From: DASXTB01 sp036505615
Lineage (GTDB): Bacteria > Acidobacteriota > UBA6911 > JACQSX01
Assembly: GCA_036505615.1 (NCBI GenBank)
Contig: DASXTB010000111.1
Span: 1 to 60,342, forward strand
Length of the DNA stretch: 60,342 bases
Direction of reading: 5' to 3'
Position numbers and translations under genes: made by a program. The notes under the pieces are model-generated. The model was not told the DNA's origin and did no database searches. It saw only the letters and a list, made by a program, of their open reading frames with translations. Shown here one piece after another: positions 43,601 to 52,900 of the stretch. Position 1 is the stretch's first letter; every line of letters begins with the position of its first letter.

Positions 43601-43913
43601 AATAGGGCAATTCGCCGTATTTTGCTTCGTAATCCTCGAGCGGAACCATGTCGATAGCATCCCACGGACAGCCGTCCAAAAAGGTTCCGTTCGGCCCCTT
43701 GCTGGTGCATTTCTTGCATCCGATGCACTGGATCGGATCGACCCAGATGCGGCCAGCGGCCATCTGATCGTCCTCGATCCATATCATGCAGTTTTCGACG
43801 GGGCAGTAGGGCTGGCAGGCTGGAGAGCCGGCACAGCCGGTGCAGCATTCGTTGATCACCGCGATTTCCCGCGGTTTCCTCTTTCTCCGGGTAGTTAATT
43901 TCTTCTCTGCCAT
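43599..43913 (-). CDS. 4Fe-4S ferredoxin-type protein
   Basis: 104 residues with a basic N-terminus (KLTTRRKRKPRE). Two Cys groups are visible: CCTGCAGSPACQPYCPVENC near residues 23-42 and CIGCKKC with a later CPWDAI near 63-85. The spacing is irregular compared with simple bacterial 2[4Fe-4S] ferredoxins, with a 12-residue insertion (TSKGPNGTFLDG) before the last Cys. Probably a small electron carrier in the cytoplasm. It is close to the respiratory cluster on the same strand, but separated by several hundred bases from it. Confidence 0.82.
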   Translation of the reverse strand: MAEKKLTTRRKRKPREIAVINECCTGCAGSPACQPYCPVENCMIWIEDDQMAAGRIWVDPIQCIGCKKCTSKGPNGTFLDGCPWDAIDMVPLEDYEAKYGELPY

Positions 43914-44028
43914 GTTGACTTTACATTATCACAAGAATGCCCCATTTTGTCGTAAGGTGTCCTGGACTTTGTCGCGATGGTAAGGCGCAGACAGAAACCG
44001 TGGCGCGATTGAATTTGAGGTGACCAAC

Positions 44029-44199
44029 ATGGACTCAGAGCAAGTCATCCGCATGAAAGCACAGGCGTTCGATCATATTGTCCAGGCGTACCGCCAACTG
44101 GAGCAAGGCGCCGGTTTTGCCATGAGCAACTGGGTGATCTTTGGAGAGACGCTGGAGAAGGAAGTTAAGAAGATTAGAGAGGCCGAATCTGCGGATTAG
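44029..44199 (+). CDS. Small protein of 56 residues
   Basis: ATG at 44029 with GAGGTG seven bases upstream. Predicted product starts MDSEQVIRMKAQAFDHIVQA, continues with a predominantly helical, charged sequence and ends KKIREAESAD. It has no membrane segment and no recognised family. The good ribosome site, regular amphipathic pattern and unbiased codons make it more convincing than its length suggests. It is convergent with the HEAT-repeat gene. Confidence 0.5.
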   Translation: MDSEQVIRMKAQAFDHIVQAYRQLEQGAGFAMSNWVIFGETLEKEVKKIREAESAD

Positions 44200-44238
44200 C
44201 CGCCGTGAAATATTGAAGGGGGTCAATAATCAGTCGTG

Positions 44239-45054
44239 TCAGCGCGCGCGGCTTTGTATCGCTCGTGCCGTTTCCTTTGCCTGCCGTTGGATTCGTTCCG
44301 GATAGTTCGTTGATGTGCATTTCGATACATAGGGCAAATCTTCGGGGCTTCCGATCAAGTAGAGAGCTCTCAGCGCTTCCCAGATTTGATTCTCATCGGA
44401 GAGAATGGTAAGCAACGTCTGTCCGGCGCCGACAGAATCACCGTTATGTGTGAGTAATTCGCCCACCGATCCGGGAATCGGCGCCTGCACGTCGTCTGTC
44501 CCTTGAGCATTTTGAATCCTGGCCAACAGCTTTCCAGGTGCGCAGGGATCACCCACTGACACCAGTATGGTTGCTGTTCCGCCGGAGCGGGCGGCTACCA
44601 AATAAGGACGAAGCATGGAGAGAATCTCCTGCTTTCCCGAAAGGTCGTGAAAACGCACCAAGGACAAAGCCGCGTTCCGGCGAACCATCGGTTGCTCATC
44701 ACGCAGCAATTTCAGAAGCGCCTGATGGAACGGAGCGTAAGCTGCATCCTGCCCCATTACCCAGGCGACGGTGATTCGAATTTCCTTTGAAGCGTGGTCA
44801 CTCAACTTTAAAAGTTCCGGATACCAGCGCCGCACGTCAGAGTTTCCATCTACCATTTGCCTTTCTATTTGCACCAGTGCGTGCTGTACTTTTCGGGGCT
44901 TGTCTTTGTCGGCCAAATACTGGCGCATTTGGGACTGAGTCAGTTTGGTTCCGAACCATGTCCCACGCCAAAAAAGATAGGGGATCAACACGAAGACGAA
45001 CAGAAGAGCCGCGAAAGCTAGGGGAAAACGCCTTCTTCTGGGATTGGCTTGCAT
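44239..45054 (-). CDS. Membrane-anchored HEAT-repeat protein with embedded lipoyl/biotinyl-like domain
   Basis: 271 residues. One N-terminal transmembrane helix (about 10-29, PLAFAALLFVFVLIPYLFW). Residues about 45-150 are HEAT-like helical repeats (VQHALVQIERQMVDGN, IRITVAWVMGQDAAYA, VRRNAALSLVRFHDL). Residues about 155-220 look like a lipoyl/biotinyl beta-hammerhead (VSVGDPCAPGKLLARI, VQAPIPGSVGELLTHNGDSV), lacking the modified Lys of the MKM type. Then a further helical repeat (WEALRALYLIGSPEDLPYV). No known protein with this arrangement comes to mind. Position next to the DUF420 and haem genes suggests a role in terminal-oxidase assembly or stability. Confidence 0.7.
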   Translation of the reverse strand: MQANPRRRRFPLAFAALLFVFVLIPYLFWRGTWFGTKLTQSQMRQYLADKDKPRKVQHALVQIERQMVDGNSDVRRWYPELLKLSDHASKEIRITVAWVMGQDAAYAPFHQALLKLLRDEQPMVRRNAALSLVRFHDLSGKQEILSMLRPYLVAARSGGTATILVSVGDPCAPGKLLARIQNAQGTDDVQAPIPGSVGELLTHNGDSVGAGQTLLTILSDENQIWEALRALYLIGSPEDLPYVSKCTSTNYPERIQRQAKETARAIQSRAR

Positions 45055-45206
45055 TTCTCTAGTTTCAAGTTTGTATTTTGTCCCTTGTCACTGGACCGTC
45101 GCCATAAAGTGGTTTGCCTAGAGAGTCAGCTTTGCGCACAACGGGCTTCGTCCAGAGGTACAACGGACGACTGACCACTGACAACGGACAAAGTAAAACT
45201 CGGAAC

Positions 45207-45623
45207 CTAGAGTCGGTACAGCATCCAATATACGATAACGCCGGTGACGGAAACATACATCCAGAGTGGAAAAGTCCAGCGAGCGATTTTCTTGTGCTTT
45301 TGAAAATCTCCCCTGAGAGCTCGGCTTACGGTAATTAGTGCCAGCGGAACAATTATCACAGCCAGAAGCGTGTGGCTGAAGAGAATAGACAGATAAACGG
45401 AGCGAATCACGCCGGACTTCTGGAAATGCTTGGAACCGGCGTAATAGTGATAGGTCAGGTAGGAAATTAGAAAGAGCGTTGAAGAACAAAAAGCTGATCC
45501 CATGAGGAAACGGTGCGCGCTGATTTTCCCACTGCGGATGCAAAAGTAGCCCACGGCCAGAAGAATGGCGCTACTGGCGTTGAGGATGGCATTCACCGTC
45601 GGCAGGTTTTGAATCGGTATCAT
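45207..45623 (-). CDS. DUF420 family membrane protein (CtaM-like)
   Basis: 138 residues, four hydrophobic helices. His residues at helix ends (ISAHRFLMGSAF, YLTYHYYAGSKHF, ILFSHTLLAVIIVPLAL, QKHKKIARWTFPLWMYVS) match the DUF420/CtaM family. CtaM is required for haem-copper oxidase maturation in Firmicutes. Gene order with haem O and haem A synthases on the same strand supports this role. The upstream array begins nine bases before its start codon. Confidence 0.85.
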   Translation of the reverse strand: MIPIQNLPTVNAILNASSAILLAVGYFCIRSGKISAHRFLMGSAFCSSTLFLISYLTYHYYAGSKHFQKSGVIRSVYLSILFSHTLLAVIIVPLALITVSRALRGDFQKHKKIARWTFPLWMYVSVTGVIVYWMLYRL

Positions 45624-45631
45624 ATTGAGTG

Positions 45632-46252
45632 TCAGTTGTTGGGTGTCGGGTATCGGGTGTCAGGTGACGGGTGTTGGGTGTTGGGTGTCGGGTGTCGGGT
45701 GTCGGGTCGAGTGTCGGGTGACGGGTATCGGGTGTCGGGTGACGGGTATCGGGTGTTGGGTGTCGGGTGTCGGGTATCGGGTGTCAGGTATCGGGTGTCG
45801 GGTGACAGGTCTCGGGTGTCAGGTATCGGGTGTCGGGTGTCAGGTAAGGGGTGACGGGTGTCAGGTGTCAGGTTTCGGGTGTCGGATGCATCAGTCACCG
45901 AAAAGACTCATATCAACAGATTGAAAGATGTTTGCCCAACACCCGTCACCCGATACCCGATACCCGTCACCCAACACCCGTCACCCGATACCCGTCACCC
46001 GACACCCGATACCCGTCACCCGTCACCCAACACCCGTCACCCGTCACCCAACACCCAACACCCAACACCCGTCACCCGATACCCGTCACCCGTCACCCGA
46101 CACCCGATACCCGTCACCCGTCACCCGTCACCCAACACCCGTCACCCGTCACCCAACACCCAACACCCAACACCCAACACCCAACACCCAACACCCGTCA
46201 CCCAACACCCAACACCCAACACCCAACACCTGACACCCAACACCCAACGTCA
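45632..46252. repeat. Very large inverted heptamer array pair (GGGTGTC / CACCCGT type)
   Basis: Left arm 45632-45890: about 36 units of gggtgtc, gggtatc, gggtgac. Right arm 45935-46252: about 45 units of the complementary acccgtc, acccgat, acccaac. A 45-base unique spacer (45891-45935) lies between. The structure occupies the entire gap between the DUF420 start codon (45623) and the haem O synthase stop codon (46255). Variation is confined to positions 5-7 of each unit, with blocks of identical variants, indicating slippage or segmental duplication. It generates spurious frames of over 140 codons rich in Pro, Asp, Thr, Arg and His. Confidence 0.95.
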
Positions 46253-46254
46253 GT

Positions 46255-47172
46255 TCATGCCTTGTCCACGACCATTAAAACCAGCAGCAGCGGCAGATAA
46301 ACGACGGAAGCCTTCAGCAATTTGCGCGCGTCTCCTGTAGTGCGTGATTGGGCTACTCGGAAGCCATAAAAGACGAAAAGCGAACCGAGCAGTAGAGCTC
46401 CCGACACGTACACCAAACCTGTCAATCCCAATGCCGACGGCAACAAGCTGATCGGAATAAGTGCCATGGTGTAAATCAGGATCTGTTGTCCGGTAACGAA
46501 ACCATCCCGGTCTTCGAGCGGAAGCATGCGAAAACCGCCGCGCTCGTAATCCTCGCGATACATCCAGGCAATGGCGAGAAAATGCGGAAATTGCCATAGA
46601 AACAGAATAAAAAACAGAGACCAGGCCTTCAGGCTCAGTTCTCCAGTCGCCGCCGCCCACCCGATCAGAGGAGGCGTCGCTCCGGGAAATGCGCCAACCA
46701 GCGTGCACAAAGATGTTTTCTGCTTCAAGGGTGTGTAAACAAACAAATAGCTCGCCAGGACCGCAAGGGCGAGAAAACATGCCAGAACGTTGACTAGATA
46801 TGCCAGATAGGCGAGACCTGCTGCTGAAAGAATTATCCCAAAGATCAACGCGCTGGACGGTTCCAGGCGCCGCGCAGGGAGCGGGCGGTTTTCGGTGCGC
46901 CGCATCATCTTGTCCGTGGCTCGCTCCAGAAACTGATTGAGGACGGCGGCGGCACCCGCGGTCAACGCCGTCCCCGTCAACGTATGCAAGAGCAGCCGCA
47001 GGTTCATGGGCCCGCGGGAACCGAGATAAAAGCCAACGACCGTGGTAATCAACACCAGGGTAGTGACGCGCGGCTTGGTCAGCTCAACGTAATCGGCCAA
47101 TTGCAGCCGTCCGATGTCCCAAATGCTGGGGGGCGCGGAAATTATTTGCTCGTTACTAAGTCGTTTTGACAA
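46255..47172 (-). CDS. ctaB: Protohaem IX farnesyltransferase (haem O synthase)
   Basis: 305 residues, UbiA-family membrane prenyltransferase that adds a farnesyl group to haem B. The signature NQFLERATDKMMRRTENRP near residue 88 holds the Asp-rich site. LTKPRVTTLVLITTVVGF near residue 30 and TPLKQKTSLCTLVGAFPG near 150 match CtaB/CyoE. The start is a TTG at 47172 (MSKRLSNEQ), since no nearer ATG exists before the conserved region. It works with CtaA to make haem A for aa3-type oxidase. The oxidase genes themselves are not in the window. Confidence 0.93.
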   Translation of the reverse strand: MSKRLSNEQIISAPPSIWDIGRLQLADYVELTKPRVTTLVLITTVVGFYLGSRGPMNLRLLLHTLTGTALTAGAAAVLNQFLERATDKMMRRTENRPLPARRLEPSSALIFGIILSAAGLAYLAYLVNVLACFLALAVLASYLFVYTPLKQKTSLCTLVGAFPGATPPLIGWAAATGELSLKAWSLFFILFLWQFPHFLAIAWMYREDYERGGFRMLPLEDRDGFVTGQQILIYTMALIPISLLPSALGLTGLVYVSGALLLGSLFVFYGFRVAQSRTTGDARKLLKASVVYLPLLLVLMVVDKA

Positions 47173-47595
47173 GTAGATCTCTAGTTAGCGGCCGCCAATG
47201 AATGCGGGTCATAGAGGCGCGGCATCCCGCGTCTCTGGATTTTGGACACTTATGCCTCCGCTGGGCTTGTCCCAGCAGAGCAGAAGATTGTTCACTAAAA
47301 GCGAAAAAACTAGAATTATCGGTCTCCACCGGCCTCGTGCCGGTGGAGACGAAGTTGATCACTATGGTTCGACGCTCCATTTCAAATTGCTGGCGATACT
47401 GCGCGCACTTTCACCAACAGGAGTCTGTGTTAGCAGGCAATCTTGGCTCCGCCGGAACAGGGCCGGCGGAGGCCGCCTTTTACAGACTCTCTGTTAGTGC
47501 ACAATCTCTCGCTCCGCTGGGACCAGCCCAGCGGAGGCGTTGTGTCACCGTTACAGTGTCAGTACCACAGTGACACACAAACGCAATTGGGGGAA
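47173..47595. repeat. Repeat-filled gap between haem synthase genes (family D and relatives)
   Basis: 423 bases without a gene. Family D (tggacacttatgcctccgct, gggcttgtcccagcagagca, gattgttcact) at 47238-47300 recurs at 59047-59107. Two diverged copies of a hairpin unit follow (ctccgccggaacagggccgg at about 47447-47470, ctccgctgggaccagcccag at 47512-47535). A palindrome TGTGTCAC-N23-GTGACACA lies at 47540-47578. Confidence 0.65.
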
Positions 47596-48603
47596 TTAAG
47601 TAGTCTGTTCCCAATTTCCATGGTCCCCAATTTCCATCATTCGGGTCCATTTGCGGCCAATGTTCGCCCCTGGGTATCGCCTGTGAATTCTCAAAGCGAG
47701 CAACAGTGCAGAGGCCAAAATGAGCGCGCCCAAAGCAACGTGAGCCGTAGAGCTCCAGACGTACTCGAAGATCGGCTGAGGAGCGCGCAAATTCTCCTTC
47801 TTGATAAAGAAGGTTGCCGTCCCCAAGAGTGCCTGGCCCACCACCAGACCCAGCAGAAAGAGCGAATGCCGATTCAGCTCGCCGGGGTAAAACCTTACCG
47901 TTATTACTGCAAGCCGCGCGGCCAACAGTACAACCACGGCAGCCCCGAGGATGTGCGAACCGATCCCCAAAGCATTATGCCGGTAGCCCGCGCCCAGTAT
48001 CAGCTGCGCGTAAACGGCAGCAACCAGGCAAAGGCTGATCCCACGAAGGCTGGGACGGTCTTCGGGATCCGTCTCAGACTGCTGGCCGGCCCACTTGTCG
48101 CCCGTTACCACCGCCGTAGAGATCGTTAGGCAAAAGAATGCCTGAGCCAGCGAAGCGTGGGCCATGGAAACTGCGGGCGGCAGGAAGTACAGTACGGTAA
48201 TTCCGCCCAGCAGCCCCTGTAGGATCACCGTAGCCATCGCCGTCCATCCGAGTCTGCGTACCCATCTGCGGGGCTCCTTCACTGAAATCCAGACTGCCAG
48301 TATGACGGTGAGCATTCCCACGAAAGCAGCAACCATGCGATGGCTATGCTCGTAGAGAACCCCGCCGGGCATCTCAGGCAACCATTTACCGAAGGAAAGC
48401 GGCCAATCTGGAACTGCAAGTCCGGCATCGTTGCTGGTCACAAGGCCCCCGGCGATGATCAAAAAGAAAGTGCAGACCGCGGTGAAGCAGGCGAAGCGGT
48501 GTAACGATTTCGGATTGCGGATTTCGGATTGCGGATTATTCGATTTCGGATTGCGGATTTCGGATTGCGGATTAAGTCGTGAAGGCATTTGATTTGCTCT
48601 CAA
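47596..48603 (-). CDS. ctaA: Haem A synthase, with repeat-encoded N-terminus
   Basis: 335 residues, COX15/CtaA family, about eight transmembrane helices. It oxidises haem O to haem A. Haem-ligand regions are visible: VLYEHSHRMVAAFVG, VSMAHASLAQAFF, GIGSHILGAAVV and SSTAHVALGALIL. The only start with a ribosome site (GGAG seven bases upstream) is the TTG at 48603. The first about 35 residues (RLNPQSEIRNPKSNNPQSE and on) are a translated heptamer array, directly joined to helix 1 (FTAVCTFFLIIAGGLV). No start codon exists between array and helix 1. The last ten residues also come from a short repeat. Confidence 0.9.
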   Translation of the reverse strand: MRANQMPSRLNPQSEIRNPKSNNPQSEIRNPKSLHRFACFTAVCTFFLIIAGGLVTSNDAGLAVPDWPLSFGKWLPEMPGGVLYEHSHRMVAAFVGMLTVILAVWISVKEPRRWVRRLGWTAMATVILQGLLGGITVLYFLPPAVSMAHASLAQAFFCLTISTAVVTGDKWAGQQSETDPEDRPSLRGISLCLVAAVYAQLILGAGYRHNALGIGSHILGAAVVVLLAARLAVITVRFYPGELNRHSLFLLGLVVGQALLGTATFFIKKENLRAPQPIFEYVWSSTAHVALGALILASALLLALRIHRRYPGANIGRKWTRMMEIGDHGNWEQTT

Positions 48604-48742
48604 TTTCCATCTCCACTCGAACCGAACTTAAAGGAAGCTAGGCTAAAGTCCACAATCGATCAATCCGAAATCCGAAATCCGCAATCCGCAATTGGGCTAT
48701 CCGCAATCCGAAATCCGCAATTGGGCAATCCGCAATCCGAAA
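48505..48742. repeat. Inverted heptamer array pair (GATTTCG / AATCCGA type) overlapping ctaA 5' end
   Basis: Left arm 48505-48575 has units gatttcg, gattgcg. Right arm 48655-48742 has units aatccga, aatccgc. About 80 bases separate them. The left arm lies inside the ctaA reading frame, the right arm reaches to six bases before the stop codon of the upstream cupredoxin gene at 48748. The pair would fold over the ctaA ribosome-binding region. Confidence 0.9.
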
Positions 48743-48747
48743 TGGAT

Positions 48748-49530
48748 CTACTTTCCGCTGAAGCTAAAATCGACTGTCTTCGCTTCCTTGGCAGCCACTG
48801 TCACCTTCTGTTCCATCTTATTGTATTTTTCGTGCCAGGCGGCGACGGTGTAGGAGCCCGGAGGCAGTCCCTTTATCTCAAACGTACCGTCCTTGCCGGT
48901 GACGGCGAAAAATGGATTCTTCACCACACCGATATACGCCTTCATCCAGGGATGAATATTGCACTTGACGGGAATCAGAAGCTCTTCGCGGGCAAAAGTC
49001 TTGGTCTTCTTGGGAGCCCCTGGCCCTTGGACCTCATTCCATTCCGGGTTGTTTTTGGGCATGGGATGAATGTTGTGGTTGGTGTTGTCGCTGCTCACTA
49101 TATCAAGGGGCTGTCCTGTCATTACTCCCAGCACGTGAGGTTCGTAACGGCAACCCTTCTGATCCAGTGTCGCCGGCTGCGTCGAAGCTTCGAAGCTCCG
49201 GTCCCCCAGTCCTTCCTCGACCCAAACGAAGACGTTGGCCAGAGTCCCGTTGTCATTTACCACGACGTCCTCGGTTTCGATGGAACCGCCTGGATGCTGG
49301 GCGGCGCAGTACTTGTCCTGTTCCATGCGGATTTTCTTCGGTGCCGGCTTGGCGCCGGTGAAATTTACTTTTCCAGAGACTGTAGCCGCGGTGGATGCGT
49401 CAATGGCGGCCGCCGGTTTTGCCGGCCCCGTCGCTGGTGCAGCTGTCTCAGAACTAGGCGCTTCTTCTTTTCTGCCGCAGGCGAATGCGAGCGCTGCAAC
49501 CAACAGTAAGGCATAAACAGAATGTTTCAT
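48748..49530 (-). CDS. Cupredoxin-like lipoprotein with carboxypeptidase-regulatory fold
   Basis: 260 residues. A signal peptide with a lipobox-like end (ALAFAC, Cys18) suggests a lipoprotein. An Ala/Pro-rich spacer (about 22-45) leads to a beta-rich domain. The type 1 copper pattern is visible: NHNIH near residue 151 and CNIHPWM near residue 188 (Cys-x2-His-x2-Met with an upstream His), as in plastocyanin-like proteins. The C-terminus (KDGTFEIKGLPPGSYTVAAW) is a carboxypeptidase-regulatory-like strand set. Located directly after the multihaem cytochrome/bc operon on the same strand and before ctaA. It may shuttle electrons from the bc complex to the oxidase. Confidence 0.75.
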   Translation of the reverse strand: MKHSVYALLLVAALAFACGRKEEAPSSETAAPATGPAKPAAAIDASTAATVSGKVNFTGAKPAPKKIRMEQDKYCAAQHPGGSIETEDVVVNDNGTLANVFVWVEEGLGDRSFEASTQPATLDQKGCRYEPHVLGVMTGQPLDIVSSDNTNHNIHPMPKNNPEWNEVQGPGAPKKTKTFAREELLIPVKCNIHPWMKAYIGVVKNPFFAVTGKDGTFEIKGLPPGSYTVAAWHEKYNKMEQKVTVAAKEAKTVDFSFSGK

Positions 49531-49639
49531 GGCTTTCCCCTTCTGATTAGTAAAAGATCACCCCGCGGGCACGCCCCACAGCGATGACGTTTAATGTTTC
49601 CGAACACATCATTCTAAACTGCTCCGCCACAGTGGAGCA

Positions 49640-49980
49640 AATTGAGTTGCCGGTTTCTGGTCCCCAGTTGCCAGTTCCTAGTTGCCAGTCGCCTGTAATT
49701 TTGAAATCGGAACTACGGATCCATGATCTCACTGCAGAGGCGCAGAACCTGTAAAAGAATCAGAACCGCGCCCGTCAGGGCGCGTGCGGAGAATCTTTGT
49801 CAATTCCCGGCGCCTGCAAAACGCTTTGAACTGCCAGCAACTTAGAAAGTTTACGGCGAATCTTGTTACATTCTCCGCGCGCGCCCTGACGGGCGCGGTT
49901 CTGATTCTTGCTGTGGTTCTGCGGTGAATCGTACTACCGATTGCAAAGTTACAGGCAACTAGGAACTGGAAACTGGCAAC
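49640..49980. repeat. Nested inverted elements between cupredoxin and cytochrome genes
   Basis: Outer pair: heptamers ccagttg/ccagttc at 49640-49690 against complementary ggaactg/gaaactg/gcaactg at 49950-49980. Inner pair: cagaaccgcgcccgtcaggg at 49761-49790 against its complement at 49880-49910. The 454-base gap 49531-49984 has no gene besides. A related inner word (aaaatcagaactgcgcccct) is at 15396-15425. Confidence 0.7.
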
Positions 49981-49984
49981 TGTT

Positions 49985-52900
49985 TTACCGCGATCTGGCC
50001 TGCTCCTCGGGCGTTAGCTCAAACATGTAGCGAACCAGCAGCCGGGCGTGGTCCTTCTGATAGCTCTTGAAGGAATCGGGCAGTGGACCGTTGAAGACCC
50101 ACCGGTCTCCATCGCGGCGAAACAACCCGGAGGGCATAGCGGTGCCCGGAGCGATGATTTGTGGATTTACGATCCAGCGCTCCGTCCAGCTCGGATTGAG
50201 GCGCTCCTTCACAAAGAGGAAATTGGGAGCGCTCGCCGTCTGGTCGTGAGTAGGATTTCCGGTCGCGTGGCATTTCAAGCAAGGAGCTCCCTGAGAATTG
50301 AAAAGCTGACGGGCCATGAGGCGTTCCTCTTCGGTAAGTGGCTCCAGTGGCTGCTTGAGGTAAGGTTGAGGCTGATGGGACAAGCCTTCAAAAAACTTAA
50401 CCAGCTTGCGCAGCTCATCCTCCGAGAAATAGAAAGTGGGCATGCGCACCTTTAAGTAAGATCGGATTCCGTTGCGGTCTCGCTCCCGTTCTGCGGCCGA
50501 CGATGCTTGTGCTCCCTGGAAGGCCTCTGCCTTGGGCTGCGTCTTTGCAGCGTGGGCACTGGCCATCCCCTTCTGACCCAGATTGCCCGAGTTTTCCATC
50601 AGCGAAGGGTCCTTCAGGAATCGAAGCAGCCAGCCCGGATCCACACGGGCCCCTTCACTGAGCAGGTTGGGAGGCAATTGCTCCTTGACTTCGGCGTATT
50701 GGGGGAGCCCGCTAAGCACGGACTTCTGGCCCGGTCTGAGCGTATGACAGCCCATGCAGTTGTACTTCTGAACAATCCACCATCCTTCCTGAACATCCCT
50801 GCGCTGATCTTCTGGTACAAAGAAATAGCGCTTAGGTATTGTGGAATCCACACTGCCCAGCAGAAAAGTTGTGACGGCGTTGATCTCCTCCTTGTCCAGA
50901 TGGGGATTGGGCATCTTGAGTCTCTCGCTCTTCTCTTTGATCTTTCCAATGTCGTAGACGGCCGGATCCGAAAGCTTATGCTCGAAGAATCCTTTGTGGT
51001 TGTACCACCCATCCTTCTTGGCGTCTTCCGTCAAAAGCGCGAAGTCGAGGCGTTCGAGCGGCTTGCTTCCTTCCAGCGTCAATTCAGTGCCAATGCGTTG
51101 CTCGTCTTCCAATCCGGCGATTTCATGACAGCCGGCGCAACCATAATTACGCACCAGGGCCCTTCCTTTGTCCTTCAGTTTGGGATCGTCCATGAAGCCG
51201 GCATCGGGATAGCTGGCCGGTTTCTTTTGCTGTACCAGGTAACTCGCGATGTCGCGCGCTTCGTCCCACGTGAGCCGCAGACTGGGCATGACCGTCATCT
51301 GCTGCACGACGATTTCTGCGCCGTCGTTGGGGCACCGGCTGTGATCCAGATCGAAAACGAAAGGCAGGTTGTGCCTTGCGTAATCTTCGGGAGTGAGGTC
51401 GCGTTTCTCCTTGGGGCAATAAGGCAGCGTTCGCTCGCGAGGGTTGTGAATCCACCGAACCAGGTAATCATAGTTCGCCTTTTCGCCCACTCGAGTCAGA
51501 TTGGCGGCAAAGGTTCCTCCGATCTGCTCGGATCCTTCGCCCATGGAATGGCATGCCAGGCACCCGCGGGACTCAAACGCCTGTTTTCCGCGCACCGCGT
51601 CTCCAGGCGGCTGAGCAGGCAATTTCGGATTTTGGATGGCAGATTGCCAGATGAAAGCAGAGAGGGCGCGTACCTCATCCCGCTCCAAGCGGAAGCGAGG
51701 CATCTTTGTGTTGGGACGGAAATTGTGCGGGTTTTGGATCCAAACGGGAATCCACTCCTTGCGCAGTTTGTTCTGCGCCTCCTTCAAAATGGGTCCCACT
51801 TTCTTCTGTTGAGTCATCAGGCTCTTCAGCTGCAGGTTCAGCTGTTCCACCTGCGAATCGATAGTGCCGCCGCCGACGCGAAGGTTTTCAGCCTGCTGAT
51901 AGAGTTGTTGAGCAGTGGCGTTGTCGGGAGCACGATCGCCCTGTCGCTGCGCCCGGTCGGCTTCTCTCAGGTTAGCGTCCTTCTTCTCCAGCAGAGCAGC
52001 AATATTCTTTTGGATTAGCTGAATCTGCGCCGGCTCGGGATCGAATTTCTCACGCGCATGGCAGCCCCAGCAACCGCGGTGCAGGAAGAGCTGCTTGCCC
52101 TTTTCCAGCACGCTGGAGTGATCGAGAACCACGTCCAGGTCATGGCACTGGTTGCAGCCGGCCTCGGCGTTGGACCGGGCGTGCATGGGCCAGAGCCAGT
52201 GCTCGTAATGGCCATGGGCTTTGTCCACGCTGGTGGTCGCGATTCCATTGCCTCCGTGGCAAGGAGTGCACCCGAAGCGTTCCGGATCGTGAATCTGCAG
52301 CAGTTCCTTGTCTGGGTGGCTGACAAACTCAGGATGTCCCTTCATGTCGCCTCTTGTGAGTGTCAGCGGTTCGCGGATGCCCAAGTGACAGGACTCGCAG
52401 CGCTCAACGAGCCCGACGTCCGGAATATTGATCTGCTTGATTTCCGACACAAAGTTATCCATCTTGCGCTGCAGGCCGGCCAGTTGATCCGCGGTCAAAC
52501 CTTCGATTTGTTTGGCAAGGTATTCATCACGCTCTTTGCGCAAGTCGGCGGAGATCTTCTGTATGGCGCCTTTCTTGGACAGCAGCTCTCCCTGGCGGCG
52601 TTTGAGCTCATTGAACCGGCTTTCCATCTCTTCGAAAGTAAACTCCACTTTTTCAGTCCGATCAGATCCATCCCTGGCGGGCATCTTCGCTACAAAGGGA
52701 CCCTTTCTCAATTCTTTCAGTTGCTCGTCCAATTTCTCTTTGCGCTTGCCCTCAGCCGTTTCCGTCTTATAAGTGAGAGCGCCCACTTCGCTGCGGGCGA
52801 GCTGGAAGGGTTCGGTCAGAGCGTCCAAGTCGCGTCTGACCCCGGCCAGCTCTTTGTCGATTTCAGCAAGTTGAGGCTTTGCCTGGTCCTCGGCGTCTTT

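Noticed and set aside
45851..46340. Long Pro/Asp/Thr/Arg/His-rich reading frames of up to 160 codons
   Set aside because: They are translations of the heptamer array in several frames at once on both strands; a period of seven keeps every frame open when the unit lacks stop words. No ribosome site or conserved product.
50507..52018. 503-codon plus-strand frame
   Set aside because: Lies wholly antisense to the octahaem cytochrome gene, whose eight haem motifs and domain order prove the minus frame. Composition is typical of an antisense shadow.
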